Origin: CAYZQH01 sp050300015
GTDB taxonomy: Bacteria; Pseudomonadota; Gammaproteobacteria; Pseudomonadales; Cellvibrionaceae
DNA: 64,000 nt
Direction of reading: 5' to 3'
Assembly: GCA_050300015.1 (NCBI GenBank)
Contig: JBNKWZ010000029.1
Location: 182,024-246,023, forward strand
Shown here: positions 55,621 through 63,975 of the stretch, in pieces
Layout: every line of letters begins with the position of its first letter
Position numbering within the stretch: the first letter of the stretch is position 1
Translations under genes and position numbers: made by a program
Notes under the pieces: model-generated
What the model saw: only the letters and a program-made list of their open reading frames with translations
Told to the model about the DNA's origin: nothing
Databases searched by the model: none

Positions 55621-55668
55621 TTGACAACCGTACTCTACTATCTACATAATGATACGGTATATCATATC
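55621..55668 (+). promoter_or_regulatory. Promoter with Zur-like operator upstream of merC-like gene
   Basis: TTGACA (55621-55626), an 18-base spacer and CATAAT (55645-55650) form a good sigma-70 promoter. Immediately after is the imperfect palindrome GATACGGTATATCATATC (55651-55668), which would cover the transcription start. Its reverse complement closely resembles the site ahead of the TonB receptor gene (58581-58599). Gene content (ZigA, MerC, ZnuD-like) suggests the repressor is Zur. Confidence 0.65.
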
Positions 55669-55681
55669 TTGATGGTGGGTT

Positions 55682-56041
55682 GTGAAAGATTTATTAGGCG
55701 TATTAAGTTCCAGTCTTTGTGTTGTGCATTGCTTGGTGCTACCCGTTGCTGTAGCGGCTGGATTGCCGTTTGTCGGTACAGCGCTGTTGTCGGGAGAGGG
55801 CGTGCACCTTGCTTTTAGCTGTTTGGTGATTTTACTGGCGGCATGGGCCTTCCCGTATGGCTGGCTTCGCCACCGTCATGCACTACCAGGGGTTATTGCG
55901 ATGTTTGGTATTGGTTTACTGATGTTAACACTTATTGCCACCGAAGTTTTGGAGGTCTATCTGGCGACCTTGGCAGCGTGTAGCTTAATTGCTGCCCACT
56001 TGATGAATAGACGCTTACTCACAAGGGAAAAAATCCTATGA
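55682..56041 (+). CDS. MerC-domain membrane protein
   Basis: A 119-residue, four-helix membrane protein of the MerC type. The CVVHCLVLP motif in helix 1 is the MerC metal-binding cysteine pair. Two further basic/histidine positions (WLRHRHALP) follow helix 2. MerC transports mercuric ion in mer operons, but homologues next to ZigA-type GTPases and with no mer genes are probably zinc-related. It starts at GTG 55682 and ends in an ATGA overlap with the next gene, so both are co-translated under the Zur-like promoter. Confidence 0.82.
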   Translation: MKDLLGVLSSSLCVVHCLVLPVAVAAGLPFVGTALLSGEGVHLAFSCLVILLAAWAFPYGWLRHRHALPGVIAMFGIGLLMLTLIATEVLEVYLATLAACSLIAAHLMNRRLLTREKIL

Positions 56042-57246
56042 ATCAGAAATTACCTGTCACCGTACTATCTGGTTTTTTGGGCGCGGGCAAAACAACGGTA
56101 TTAAACCATATTTTGAACAATCGTGAGCAGCGCCGCGTAGTTGTAATCGTTAACGATATGAGTGAGGTCAATATCGATGCCGCCACTGTTCAAAATGAGG
56201 TCACGTTAAACCGCAGTGAAGAAAAGCTAGTGGAAATGAGCAACGGCTGTATCTGTTGCACTCTGCGAGAAGATTTGCTCATCGAAGTGGGTAAGTTAGC
56301 AAAGGAGGGGCGATTTGATTACCTGGTCATCGAATCAACTGGGATTTCAGAACCGTTACCAGTGGCAGAAACCTTTACTTTTGCAGATGAGTCGGGTGTG
56401 AGCCTTTCGGATGTTGCTGAACTGGACACGATGGTTACCGTTGTTGATGCTGCCAACTTTCTCAACGACTACGACGAGGCAAAATACCTTCAAGATGCCG
56501 GCGAAAGCTTGGGGGAAGACGATGAGAGAACCGTAGCGGATTTACTCGTCGATCAAATTGAATTTGCGGATGTGATACTGATCAGCAAGTCAGACTTGGT
56601 CAGTGAAGAACATTTGAGCCGAACGCAGGCGATACTCAAAACACTAAATCCCGAAGCGACGGTTAAGGCGATCACTAATGGTCAGGTGGCACTCGGTGAA
56701 GTTTTAGGTACCGGAAAGTTCAGTTTTGAAAAAGCACAACAATCACCAGGCTGGCTAAAGGAGATGCGTGGTGAACATGTGCCTGAGACGGAAGAATATG
56801 GCATTAGCAGCTTTGTTTATCATGCGCGCAAACCCTTCCTCCCTCTGAAATTTTATGATTTTCTCCACGGCAAAAATCTGGCTGGCAAGCTGATTCGATC
56901 AAAAGGCTACTTTTGGCTGGCGACACGCCCAGAATTTGCGGGCAGCTGGAATCAAGCCGGTGGCATCGCACGTTACGGCTTTGCGGGAATGTTTTGGAAA
57001 TCGGTGCCCAAAGACCGTTGGCCGGATGATAAAGAATACCTGGCATCCATTCAAAAAAACTGGGTAGAGCCCTTTGGTGATATGCGACAAGAGCTGGTTT
57101 TTATTGGACAGGGGCTTGATCAAACTGCCGTATTTGCTGCACTGGATGCTTGCCTGCTAACTGAAGAAGAAGCGCTCGCGGGTAAGGACTATTGGTTGAG
57201 CTTGCCAGACCCTTTTCCTGCTTGGGCAGAAACGAACGTCGCCTGA
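56038..57246 (+). CDS. zigA: CobW/COG0523-family zinc chaperone GTPase (ZigA-type)
   Basis: A G3E GTPase thought to deliver zinc to client enzymes during zinc starvation. The 402-residue protein has Walker A GFLGAGKTT (12-20), the metal site CxCC in NGCICC (~71-74), ESTGISEP and the guanine motif SKSD, followed by the CobW C-terminal domain (GISSFVYHARKPFLP). The length and DDERTVADLLVDQIEFAD match the ZigA subgroup. It overlaps the merC-like gene and is followed by a decayed ABC gene and DUF1826. Confidence 0.88.
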   Translation: MNQKLPVTVLSGFLGAGKTTVLNHILNNREQRRVVVIVNDMSEVNIDAATVQNEVTLNRSEEKLVEMSNGCICCTLREDLLIEVGKLAKEGRFDYLVIESTGISEPLPVAETFTFADESGVSLSDVAELDTMVTVVDAANFLNDYDEAKYLQDAGESLGEDDERTVADLLVDQIEFADVILISKSDLVSEEHLSRTQAILKTLNPEATVKAITNGQVALGEVLGTGKFSFEKAQQSPGWLKEMRGEHVPETEEYGISSFVYHARKPFLPLKFYDFLHGKNLAGKLIRSKGYFWLATRPEFAGSWNQAGGIARYGFAGMFWKSVPKDRWPDDKEYLASIQKNWVEPFGDMRQELVFIGQGLDQTAVFAALDACLLTEEEALAGKDYWLSLPDPFPAWAETNVA

Positions 57247-57300
57247 TATCGAAATTTCTTGTCAATCAGTTGAGCAAAAGCCTTGTTCAAGATAGGCGGT

Positions 57301-57455
57301 GCGGCAATTGATTTTTCCGTTGAGAAGGAAAAGCCTACTGTCTGCTTGGTGGCAATGGCGCGGGTAAAAGTACCATCACCAACATGCTATTGGGCCTCTT
57401 GTAACCCGACAGGGGGGATGCCCATTTTGGCGATCTAGACCTTTGGAGGAATTGT
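57301..57455 (+). pseudogene. Decayed ABC-transporter ATPase fragment
   Basis: Translation from 57301 gives AIDFSVEK, and after a frameshift near 57328 the other frame gives KAYCLLGGNGAGKST (Walker A) then ITNMLLGLL, a TAA stop at about 57402-57404, and PDRGDAHFGDLDLW. These pieces line up in order with the N-terminal part of an ABC ATPase. With one frameshift, one stop and nothing after ~57455, it is a remnant. Its place inside a zinc locus suggests a lost transporter. Confidence 0.65.
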
Positions 57456-57556
57456 GAGCGCCCAACCTTTTTCTATTTTTTGATCACGCCAACCCGTATC
57501 CAAAGCTCACAGCCATTAAGGTCTCATTGTAGCGCTTCAAAGGAACAATCAATTCC

Positions 57557-58177
57557 ATGAACAATGCCAAGTTAAAAACCCAACAACTTATCGATGCGTA
57601 CAATGATCCAGTTGCCTTAACGCATATCTATAATCCCGAAGTTAATTTAGCGATTTGGAATAGAGGCGTGGATGATAAAGTGATTGATTTTTCACAGCAG
57701 ATATCTTGTGATTTCCAGAGCTATCAATTGCGCTTTCGTGGCAACCTTATGGCAATTAAAAAGCACCTTCAGTTGGATTTGCCATCTGTTTCTGGTAGAA
57801 GCGACTTCATCAATGATGTCGTTTTACTTGTGGATATGTTCAGTGAATTAATGGATATTCATAAGGTGGGCTTACGCTTGGCTGTGTTAACAAAAGCCAT
57901 GTGCCCAAAGTTCCATGTGGATCGCGTACCCGCGAGACTTATGACAACTTATTGTGGAAAAGGTACTGAATGGGTCGACAACGCCCATGTTTGTCGAAGC
58001 GAAGGCGGTGCGATCTCTGTTCCCGATTCAGCGCCAATCTGCCACCTTGTTGCGGGCCAAGTGGCGTTAATGAAAGGGGAGTTGTGGGAGGGCAACGAGA
58101 ATAGGGCACTTGTCCATCGCTCGCCGACCGCCGACGCACATTCACCACGTTGCGTGCTAACACTCGATTGTAGCTAA
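57557..58177 (+). CDS. DUF1826 protein, possible Fe(II)/2-oxoglutarate oxygenase
   Basis: A 206-residue DUF1826 protein, a family found next to ZigA-type GTPases. Function is unassigned. The C-terminal half shows H120-x-D122 in KFHVDRVPARLMTTYCGKGT, then H187 in ALVHRSP and R198 in SPRCVLTLD. This H-x-D...H...R order and the surrounding strands resemble the double-stranded beta-helix Fe(II)/2OG oxygenases; this is my inference. It starts at ATG 57557 after AAAGGA, on the same strand as the zinc genes. Confidence 0.8.
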   Translation: MNNAKLKTQQLIDAYNDPVALTHIYNPEVNLAIWNRGVDDKVIDFSQQISCDFQSYQLRFRGNLMAIKKHLQLDLPSVSGRSDFINDVVLLVDMFSELMDIHKVGLRLAVLTKAMCPKFHVDRVPARLMTTYCGKGTEWVDNAHVCRSEGGAISVPDSAPICHLVAGQVALMKGELWEGNENRALVHRSPTADAHSPRCVLTLDCS

Positions 58178-58623
58178 GGAGCCTTTGATCAGGTTCCAAT
58201 GGCTTCTCGGCTTGGGCTTCCTGCGCCGCTCTACCTCCTGCATCCGTGCAGTCGTGCACCCTTCTCTTAAAGTCAGAGGTCAAAACTCAGCCGGCAAGGC
58301 ACTTTCTGCAGTGAATGGCCGTAGTTCTTAACAAGGAACGTAACACCCTCAGGTGGGCTTTGAAGACGCGCCCCTAGGGGCCTTCTGAACTTTCCGAACG
58401 CTTCGTTAGTGACTTTCGTCAGACCACCAGAATGATTTAGCCGCCATAGATGGCGGGAATGCCGTTTTGCAGAAGAAAAAAACGGTCAAATCACTGCCTT
58501 GATCTCGAAAAGCTCTGAATACCAGAAGCTATCGGGACTTAATCAGAGGTTCCCTAAACTTATCAACTTAACGAATTGATGATATGATATATCGGATATT
58601 TTACATGCCACCAGGAGTCTGAA
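58178..58623. other. 446-base region before the TonB receptor gene
   Basis: No gene is evident. It contains the short hairpin CCGCCAT-AG-ATGGCGG (58441-58456), possibly a transcript end for the zinc genes, and the promoter/operator at 58560-58599 for the receptor. A 114-codon minus-strand frame overlapping DUF1826 and this region has no protein-like features. Confidence 0.45.
58560..58599 (+). promoter_or_regulatory. Promoter with Zur-like operator upstream of TonB receptor
   Basis: TTATCA (58560-58565), a 17-base spacer and TATGAT (58583-58588) give a reasonable sigma-70 promoter. The -10 lies inside GATATGATATATCGGATAT (58581-58599), which shares GATATGATATA-C-G-AT with the reverse complement of the site at 55651-55668. 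Binding there would block the promoter. A GGAGTC ribosome site follows just before the ATG at 58624. Confidence 0.62.
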
Positions 58624-60999
58624 ATGAAGTACAAACACTTGGCAGTAGCAATAAGTGCGCTCACTGCGAATGCTTATGCCTTAGAAGGTAAGGTTGTTAG
58701 TAGTAAGGGTGATCCCGTCTCGAGTGCAATCATTGAGCTTGAGGGTACGCGTACAGTCATCTCGGTTGACGAACAAGGGGGCTTTTCGTTTGATGACTCA
58801 GGTACACACGAGATTCACGTTACTGCGCCAGGCTACAGCCATAAGGTTATCCATCTTGATGAAATCAGTGGCCGTGAATCATTGGTTATTTCGCTAAATG
58901 AATCGGTTATCGAGCAGATCGATGTCATCGGCATCCCGATTCACGCTTCTGTTATTGAGTCCGCTCAACCCATTTCAGTCCTAAGCGGAGAAGAGCTGCG
59001 CAATCAGCAAGCTGCCACGTTGGGGGATTCATTGGAAAATGAAATGGGCGTGCACACCAACTTTCATGGCAATGTCGCCAGCACCCCGATTATTCGCGGG
59101 TTGAGCGGACCGCGAGTGCAAATTACCCAAAACAGCTTGGATGTTAGCGACGTTTCCCGTGTTGGGCCAGATCATGCCGTAGCCTCTGAGGTGTCTACAG
59201 CGGAACAAGTGGAAGTCCTTCGCGGGCCGGCTACCCTGTTTTTTGGCAGTGGTGCTATTGGAGGGGTTGTCAACGTAGTAGACAAACGTGTTCCCAAGGA
59301 TTCTGACACTTACGGTGAATGGTTTATATCGCACGAAACCGTCAACAGTCAAAACCTAGGCTCCGTGAACCTTAATACCGGTACGGATAATGTTGCTTAT
59401 CACATTGATGGCTTTTGGCGGGAGTCCGATGATTATGAAGCGCCTGTACCGCCGGAGCAGGGCATTGATGAGCACGAGCACGAAGACGATCATTATACGG
59501 TAGACAATAGTGGCGACGAGTCAAACGGGTTCACTATTGGCAGTAGTTACCTACTGGATAACGGCTATGTTGGTGTTTCATTCGGGAGATTGGACCGCCA
59601 GTACGGCATTCCAGGTCACAGTCACGCTGACCACGAACACGGAGCGGATGAAGCAAGTGTCTACGCCGATCTTGAGCAGGATCGTCTCCAGCTCATCAGC
59701 GAGTTGGACTTAGATAACCCCTGGTTAAGCGCCCTTAATACAAGGGTGGGATACACAGATTACACCCATGCCGAAATCGAAGAAGGTGAAGTGGGGACCG
59801 TATTCTCGAATAACACTATCGAAGCCAAAGTGGACTTAATGCATCAGCCCTTTAATGAATGGAAGGGCGGTCTGGTACTCCATTACAAAAACAGTGAAGT
59901 GTCCGCCGTTGGCGCGGAAGCTTTTACACCATCGTCAGATTCCGACACCTTGGCCTTGGCCATGGTGGAAGAGCGCCACCTGGGTGATTTCCTATTACAG
60001 TTGGGGGCACGGTTTGAGCGCGTGACTATCAAAGCGGATAAAGTCCGTCTACCTCAGTTGGAATTACACCGTCATGATGGTGTTGAGCAAGCACATGAGC
60101 ACGAGGAAGAATCGACCACTACAACCGTTTTCGAATCGGACTTAGCGTTTTCACCGATCAGTGTGTCTGCCGGTATTGTTTGGGATTTTAAGCCTGGCTA
60201 TAACGTTGCGCTCTCATTGACGCGTGCAGAGCGAGCACCATCGGCATCAGAGTTACTGTCATTTGGTCCCCACGTTGGCACGCGCAGTTATGAAGTTGGT
60301 GCGTTATTTGACCTTCATATGGAAGGCGATGAAGCGCATTTCGAGCTCAATGAGACCCCGTTGGATTTGGAAACGTCAAATAATATTGATCTAACGTTTC
60401 GTAAGCATGAGGGAGACTTTGGCCTGATATTGAATGCATTTTTAAATCAGGTGGATAATTACTATTATCAAACGGCTACGGGTTTTTATGCAGAGAGTGG
60501 TCACACCCATGAGCAGGGCCAGGAAGAAGATATCCATGCAGATGAGCTACCCGTTTATTTATTCCCCAGTGCTGATGCAGAATTATACGGCTTTGAAGCA
60601 CAAGGCATCTGGCAAGTAACACCGAATTTTAAATCCACGATATTTACCGATTATGTGCATGCAGAATTGGCTGATAGTGGAGCCTATTTGCCACGCACAC
60701 CTCCCCTGCGTTTAGGCGCGCGCTTCAATTACCAGTGGAACGCTATTTCAGCTAACTTAAGTTGGTCTCACTATGATGATCAAGACAAAGTTGCCGCATT
60801 GGAATCTGCTACGGAAGGATACGATTGGGTGGATGCTAGCATCACCTGGCATTTGCCCGTTGTTTCAACAGAGCTTGCCTTGTTTGTTAAAGCCGAAAAT
60901 ATTACCGATGAGGAAGCGCGCGTTCATACCTCCTTTTTAAAAGATATAGCACCCAAACCTGGCCGCAATTTTAGTATTGGTTTACGTGGGGCATTTTAA
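58624..60999 (+). CDS. TonB-dependent receptor, ZnuD-like (zinc uptake)
   Basis: A 791-residue outer-membrane receptor. The signal peptide ends at NAYA (residue 19), followed by a carboxypeptidase-like beta domain (20-95), a plug (~105-225: QPISVLSGEELRNQQAATLG, IIRGLSGPRVQI, GPATLFFGSGAIGGVVNVVD) and a barrel ending in FSIGLRGAF. Four predicted outer loops are His/Asp/Glu-rich (EHEHEDDHY ~284, HSHADHEHG ~332, HRHDGVEQAHEHEEE ~482, SGHTHEQGQEEDIHADE ~625), as in Neisseria ZnuD. Together with the Zur-like site and ZigA nearby, zinc is the likely substrate. Confidence 0.88.
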   Translation: MKYKHLAVAISALTANAYALEGKVVSSKGDPVSSAIIELEGTRTVISVDEQGGFSFDDSGTHEIHVTAPGYSHKVIHLDEISGRESLVISLNESVIEQIDVIGIPIHASVIESAQPISVLSGEELRNQQAATLGDSLENEMGVHTNFHGNVASTPIIRGLSGPRVQITQNSLDVSDVSRVGPDHAVASEVSTAEQVEVLRGPATLFFGSGAIGGVVNVVDKRVPKDSDTYGEWFISHETVNSQNLGSVNLNTGTDNVAYHIDGFWRESDDYEAPVPPEQGIDEHEHEDDHYTVDNSGDESNGFTIGSSYLLDNGYVGVSFGRLDRQYGIPGHSHADHEHGADEASVYADLEQDRLQLISELDLDNPWLSALNTRVGYTDYTHAEIEEGEVGTVFSNNTIEAKVDLMHQPFNEWKGGLVLHYKNSEVSAVGAEAFTPSSDSDTLALAMVEERHLGDFLLQLGARFERVTIKADKVRLPQLELHRHDGVEQAHEHEEESTTTTVFESDLAFSPISVSAGIVWDFKPGYNVALSLTRAERAPSASELLSFGPHVGTRSYEVGALFDLHMEGDEAHFELNETPLDLETSNNIDLTFRKHEGDFGLILNAFLNQVDNYYYQTATGFYAESGHTHEQGQEEDIHADELPVYLFPSADAELYGFEAQGIWQVTPNFKSTIFTDYVHAELADSGAYLPRTPPLRLGARFNYQWNAISANLSWSHYDDQDKVAALESATEGYDWVDASITWHLPVVSTELALFVKAENITDEEARVHTSFLKDIAPKPGRNFSIGLRGAF

Positions 61000-61596
61000 T
61001 CTACTTCGCCCAGTATTTAGGTGATACTGGGCTGCTGCAAGGTTGTTGGTGGAACCATCACTAATCAAGAAACACCGAACTTATTACTTTTGAGGGATGG
61101 TGATTCTGACCCAGATTATTATTCAATTCTCAATCTGGATTTCTATCAGCACCATGCCTGCCAAGAGGCCCATCTTGTTGGCGTTGCCCCCCCCCTTTAA
61201 TGCGCAGCATAAAGGGGGGTCCTATCCAAAGCAGGGCGCACGTTCAGAACCTTTGTTCAGGGAAATCCTAAACAAAAACCTCTAAATAACTCATAACAAA
61301 TAATAACCATTCATGACAACGATGGCGTGAGAATAAGTAGACAGTCGATGCGGCTTAGAAAGCTGTATTTAGCGGCGTTACGAGGGATGGCTTGGGTCAG
61401 CCGGATTGTTTCATCCGGAAAGCGCTGAAGAACGGTTATTGAAAGGTCGTGTCAAAATTCATCTTTAGTCCGGCGTCCATTTCGAATCGTAGTAAATTTC
61501 AAACGGTGATCTTGCACCTCTTTCATACGCTATTCGAGCCATTCGTTCTCGGTACTCGGTGGTGTTCATCTAATAAAATGAGCTTCACTGCAAAAT
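61000..61596. other. 597-base intergenic region with hairpins
   Basis: No gene can be supported. Two inverted repeats stand out: CCCCCCTTTA-N10-TAAAGGGGGG (61190-61219) and CCGGAT-TGTTTC-ATCCGG (61401-61418). The first could mark the receptor transcript end but lacks a T-run. Two open frames on the plus strand (61097-61285 and 61449-61676) have no motifs, and the second runs into the convergent REC-Hpt gene. Confidence 0.45.
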
Positions 61597-62337
61597 TTAT
61601 CCTTTTTCTAATATCGAGCTTTCAATGGCATTCAAAAATTGACAGTATGCCGGCTCTAATTCTTCGACACTCATGACTTCATTTTCTATTTCTATAAGTT
61701 GTTCCTCAAAATTTCGAGCAGCAATTGAAAGATCTTCAAGCTGATGTAAAGCGCTTGTTCCGCACGTTTTGTGCGCGATATGAAGTAGTTCTTTTAGATA
61801 ATCCGAATTTTTAATGTCACTAATAGAAGAGCGCCAAAGGTCAATCACAATCTGCTTCTGGCTTTTAAGATGACCGATATATTCCAGTCGTAAATTTTCG
61901 AATCGCCCATCTTCCAAATTAGTGTTGGTATCAATAGAGCTAGGTTGGTTGATTAAGTCGTCTAGGTGTACTAGTAGGTCATCAGGAGCAAATGGCTTTT
62001 TTACGAGGCCAGCAGTATTGGGTGGCCTTGCTCTATTATTAAACAGCTGTTTTTCATTAGTCGAAGTGACAAATACAACTAAAATTTCCGGGTATTTATC
62101 GTAAATAGAGTAGGCGAGATCCACACCATCCATGTCTTCTAAGTTAGCATCAAGCAAAATTAAAGACGGAAGTGGACTTTTGGAGTCCTCAAATGTTTTT
62201 AGTAAGTCAAGGCATTCAGTACCGCTAGCTAATGATTGCAGTTCTACGTCAGATTCATCAAATACAAACTCAACTAATTGACGTATGAAACGGTCATCAT
62301 CTATGTGAAATACTTTTTTTAAGAATAGCTTCGTCAT
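61597..62337 (-). CDS. REC-Hpt response regulator/phosphotransfer protein
   Basis: A 246-residue two-domain protein. The receiver (1-~125) has the acidic pocket HIDDD, phosphoacceptor D63 in LILLDANLEDMDG, and K114 in VKKPF. The C-terminal region (~145-246) is an Hpt-like helical bundle with H189 in HIAHKTCGTSAL. There is no output DNA-binding or enzyme domain, so it would relay phosphate. Its ATG overlaps the end of the PilB/GspE-like gene by four bases, implying joint function. The DNA is AT-richer than the housekeeping part. Confidence 0.82.
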   Translation of the reverse strand: MTKLFLKKVFHIDDDRFIRQLVEFVFDESDVELQSLASGTECLDLLKTFEDSKSPLPSLILLDANLEDMDGVDLAYSIYDKYPEILVVFVTSTNEKQLFNNRARPPNTAGLVKKPFAPDDLLVHLDDLINQPSSIDTNTNLEDGRFENLRLEYIGHLKSQKQIVIDLWRSSISDIKNSDYLKELLHIAHKTCGTSALHQLEDLSIAARNFEEQLIEIENEVMSVEELEPAYCQFLNAIESSILEKG

Positions 62338-63476
62338 ACTTTTGAAGCAGAAAAACTGGTTTTAGGCGCCATTTTACAAACTTCCTCAAGTGTGGTTAAT
62401 CCATTCAAAACCTTTTTTAATCCGTCATATATAAACGGACGGTATTGTTCGCTGTTTGTAGCAATTCCAGAAAAATATTCGTAATCGTTACCCCTTAAAA
62501 TACAGTTTCGCAATTCAGGAGTAATGCCGAGATACTCATGAATGGCAATCCGACCACTATAGCCGGTATGACCACATAGTTCGCATCCAGAAGAGCGATA
62601 CAATGTAGGAGCTTCTTCAGCGCCAGTGATATCAAAGTAGGGTTCCAGCTCACATAAAGAGGGTGTATAACTTATCTTGCAGTGATTGCACAATCTTCGA
62701 ACCAATCGCTGCCCTAGAACACCGATAATTGAAGGGGCTACAACAAAGTGCTCCACACCCATCTCGACCATCCGAGTTACAGCCTGTATTGCGTCATTAG
62801 TATGCAGGCTTGTTAACACCATGTGGCCCGTCATGGCAGCATTAGCGGCTATTCTTGCAGTTTCCATATCGCGTATCTCACCAATCATAATCACATCAGG
62901 ATCCTGACGTAGTACGGATCTGAGCAGCGTAGGGAAATCCCGGCCTATTCTTTGATTTACTGAAACCTGTGTAATATCGGGGTGTTCGTACTCAATCGGA
63001 TCCTCAATCGTTATGATGTTTTTTTCCGGCCGGTTGAGGTAGTTTAAAACACAATGCAAAGTAGTTGTTTTTCCTGAGCCCGTAGGGCCGGTAACGAACA
63101 ACATTCCATTCGGCGACTCTAAAGCGTGTTTGATATGAGCAATAATGTCTGAGCTGAAGCCAAGAGTTTCAAAATCAAGATATTTATCGATTAAGTCCGT
63201 ACCAAGTAGACGCGCTACTATTTTTTCACCGTGTAACGAAGGTAAGAAAGACACTCTAAGGTCCGGTGTAGACTGTGGAAGTTCAAAATCAAATCGGCCA
63301 TCTTGTGGCTTTCTTCGCTCCGTTATGTCGAGGTTAGCCAATACCTTAATTCGGCCAACTATTCCAGCATGAACTTCTTTCGGCAAAATGCTTTTGTTGA
63401 AGAGCAGGCCATCTCTGCGAAACCTTAAGACAACATGGTACTTTTTGGGCTCAATAGTGGGCGAAGTCTTAGACAT
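62334..63476 (-). CDS. GspE/PilB-type secretion ATPase, short form
   Basis: A hexameric ATPase of type II secretion/type IV pilus systems. From ATG 63476 it has 380 residues, much less than the ~500-570 of PilB/GspE. The N1 domain is missing and N2 begins abruptly (TIEPKKYHVVLRFRRDG instead of the usual SDIHIEP start). The motor is intact: Walker A GPTGSGKTT, Asp box ITIEDPIEYEHP, Walker B MIGEIRDMETA, His box LTSLHTNDA, and the zinc cysteines CNHC and CELC. The frame is open upstream to 63665, but that part overlaps a divergent gene and does not look like N1. An alternative is a truncated former full-length gene. Confidence 0.8.
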   Translation of the reverse strand: MSKTSPTIEPKKYHVVLRFRRDGLLFNKSILPKEVHAGIVGRIKVLANLDITERRKPQDGRFDFELPQSTPDLRVSFLPSLHGEKIVARLLGTDLIDKYLDFETLGFSSDIIAHIKHALESPNGMLFVTGPTGSGKTTTLHCVLNYLNRPEKNIITIEDPIEYEHPDITQVSVNQRIGRDFPTLLRSVLRQDPDVIMIGEIRDMETARIAANAAMTGHMVLTSLHTNDAIQAVTRMVEMGVEHFVVAPSIIGVLGQRLVRRLCNHCKISYTPSLCELEPYFDITGAEEAPTLYRSSGCELCGHTGYSGRIAIHEYLGITPELRNCILRGNDYEYFSGIATNSEQYRPFIYDGLKKVLNGLTTLEEVCKMAPKTSFSASKV

Positions 63477-63516
63477 TACATCATCTTCTAGCGGGCTGAC
63501 ACTAAAAATAGAACCT

Positions 63517-63975
63517 ATGTCTACGCCGGATTTGTATTCAGCTGGAAGCTTTAGTGCGATTTTAAAAGGTGAAAAAACATTTAAGCCTATAGATATTTCA
63601 AATGAGTTTGAGACAGATACTAGCCCAATGAATGTCAAAGTAAAAATGCAATTCAACCCTGACATTATCGTAAACTATGAGTTTGGAAATCCGCTAAAAA
63701 TTACTGCTCATATTTTTGGCGATTGGATCGCGGAGCTAGATACAGATATTTTTACGCGCGGCAATACAGATATTGAGAAGGAATTTGAAATAGACGCATT
63801 ATCTTTTGAACGAAGGATTCGGCACAAAGGAAAAAAGAAAAAAATTCCATTTATTCATGACGCGGATTCAAATCCGAAGTGCATCACCCGTTTATTCAAG
63901 CCGCCATTTCCATCCACCGTTGGTTTGGCGTATTGTAACCTAATGTTTTTCTTGGCCGAGTATTCAATCGCCTGA
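63517..63975 (+). CDS. Hypothetical protein at window end
   Basis: I do not recognise this protein. From ATG 63517 it has 152 residues, mostly beta-type (VKVKMQFNPDIIVNYEF, LKITAHIFGDWIAELD) with a basic stretch RRIRHKGKKKKIPF. No signal peptide is obvious. The frame is open back to 63388, but that part is antisense to the ATPase gene, so the ATG at 63517, just past the divergent ATPase start, is more sensible. No clear ribosome site. It could be part of the same AT-rich accessory block. Confidence 0.45.
   Translation: MSTPDLYSAGSFSAILKGEKTFKPIDISNEFETDTSPMNVKVKMQFNPDIIVNYEFGNPLKITAHIFGDWIAELDTDIFTRGNTDIEKEFEIDALSFERRIRHKGKKKKIPFIHDADSNPKCITRLFKPPFPSTVGLAYCNLMFFLAEYSIA

Larger units (their letters stand above)
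55190..55681. other. Intergenic region holding repeat copy B and the merC-like promoter
   Basis: 492 bases without a gene. Copy B of the interspersed element fills 55240-55413. A promoter and a Zur-like palindrome lie at 55621-55668. Between them (55414-55620) I see nothing recognisable. Confidence 0.5.

Noticed and set aside
57939..58283. Minus-strand 114-codon frame overlapping DUF1826
   Set aside because: It is antisense to a well-supported gene and its composition (Arg/Pro/Gln-rich) is typical of a shadow frame.
61097..61285. 62-codon plus-strand open frame after the TonB receptor
   Set aside because: It runs through a C-run/G-run hairpin and has no recognisable features or start signal.
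63476..63665. Upstream extension of the PilB/GspE-like ATPase to 63665
   Set aside because: The added 63 residues do not resemble the N1 domain and overlap the divergent gene at 63517; the ATG at 63476 is simpler.
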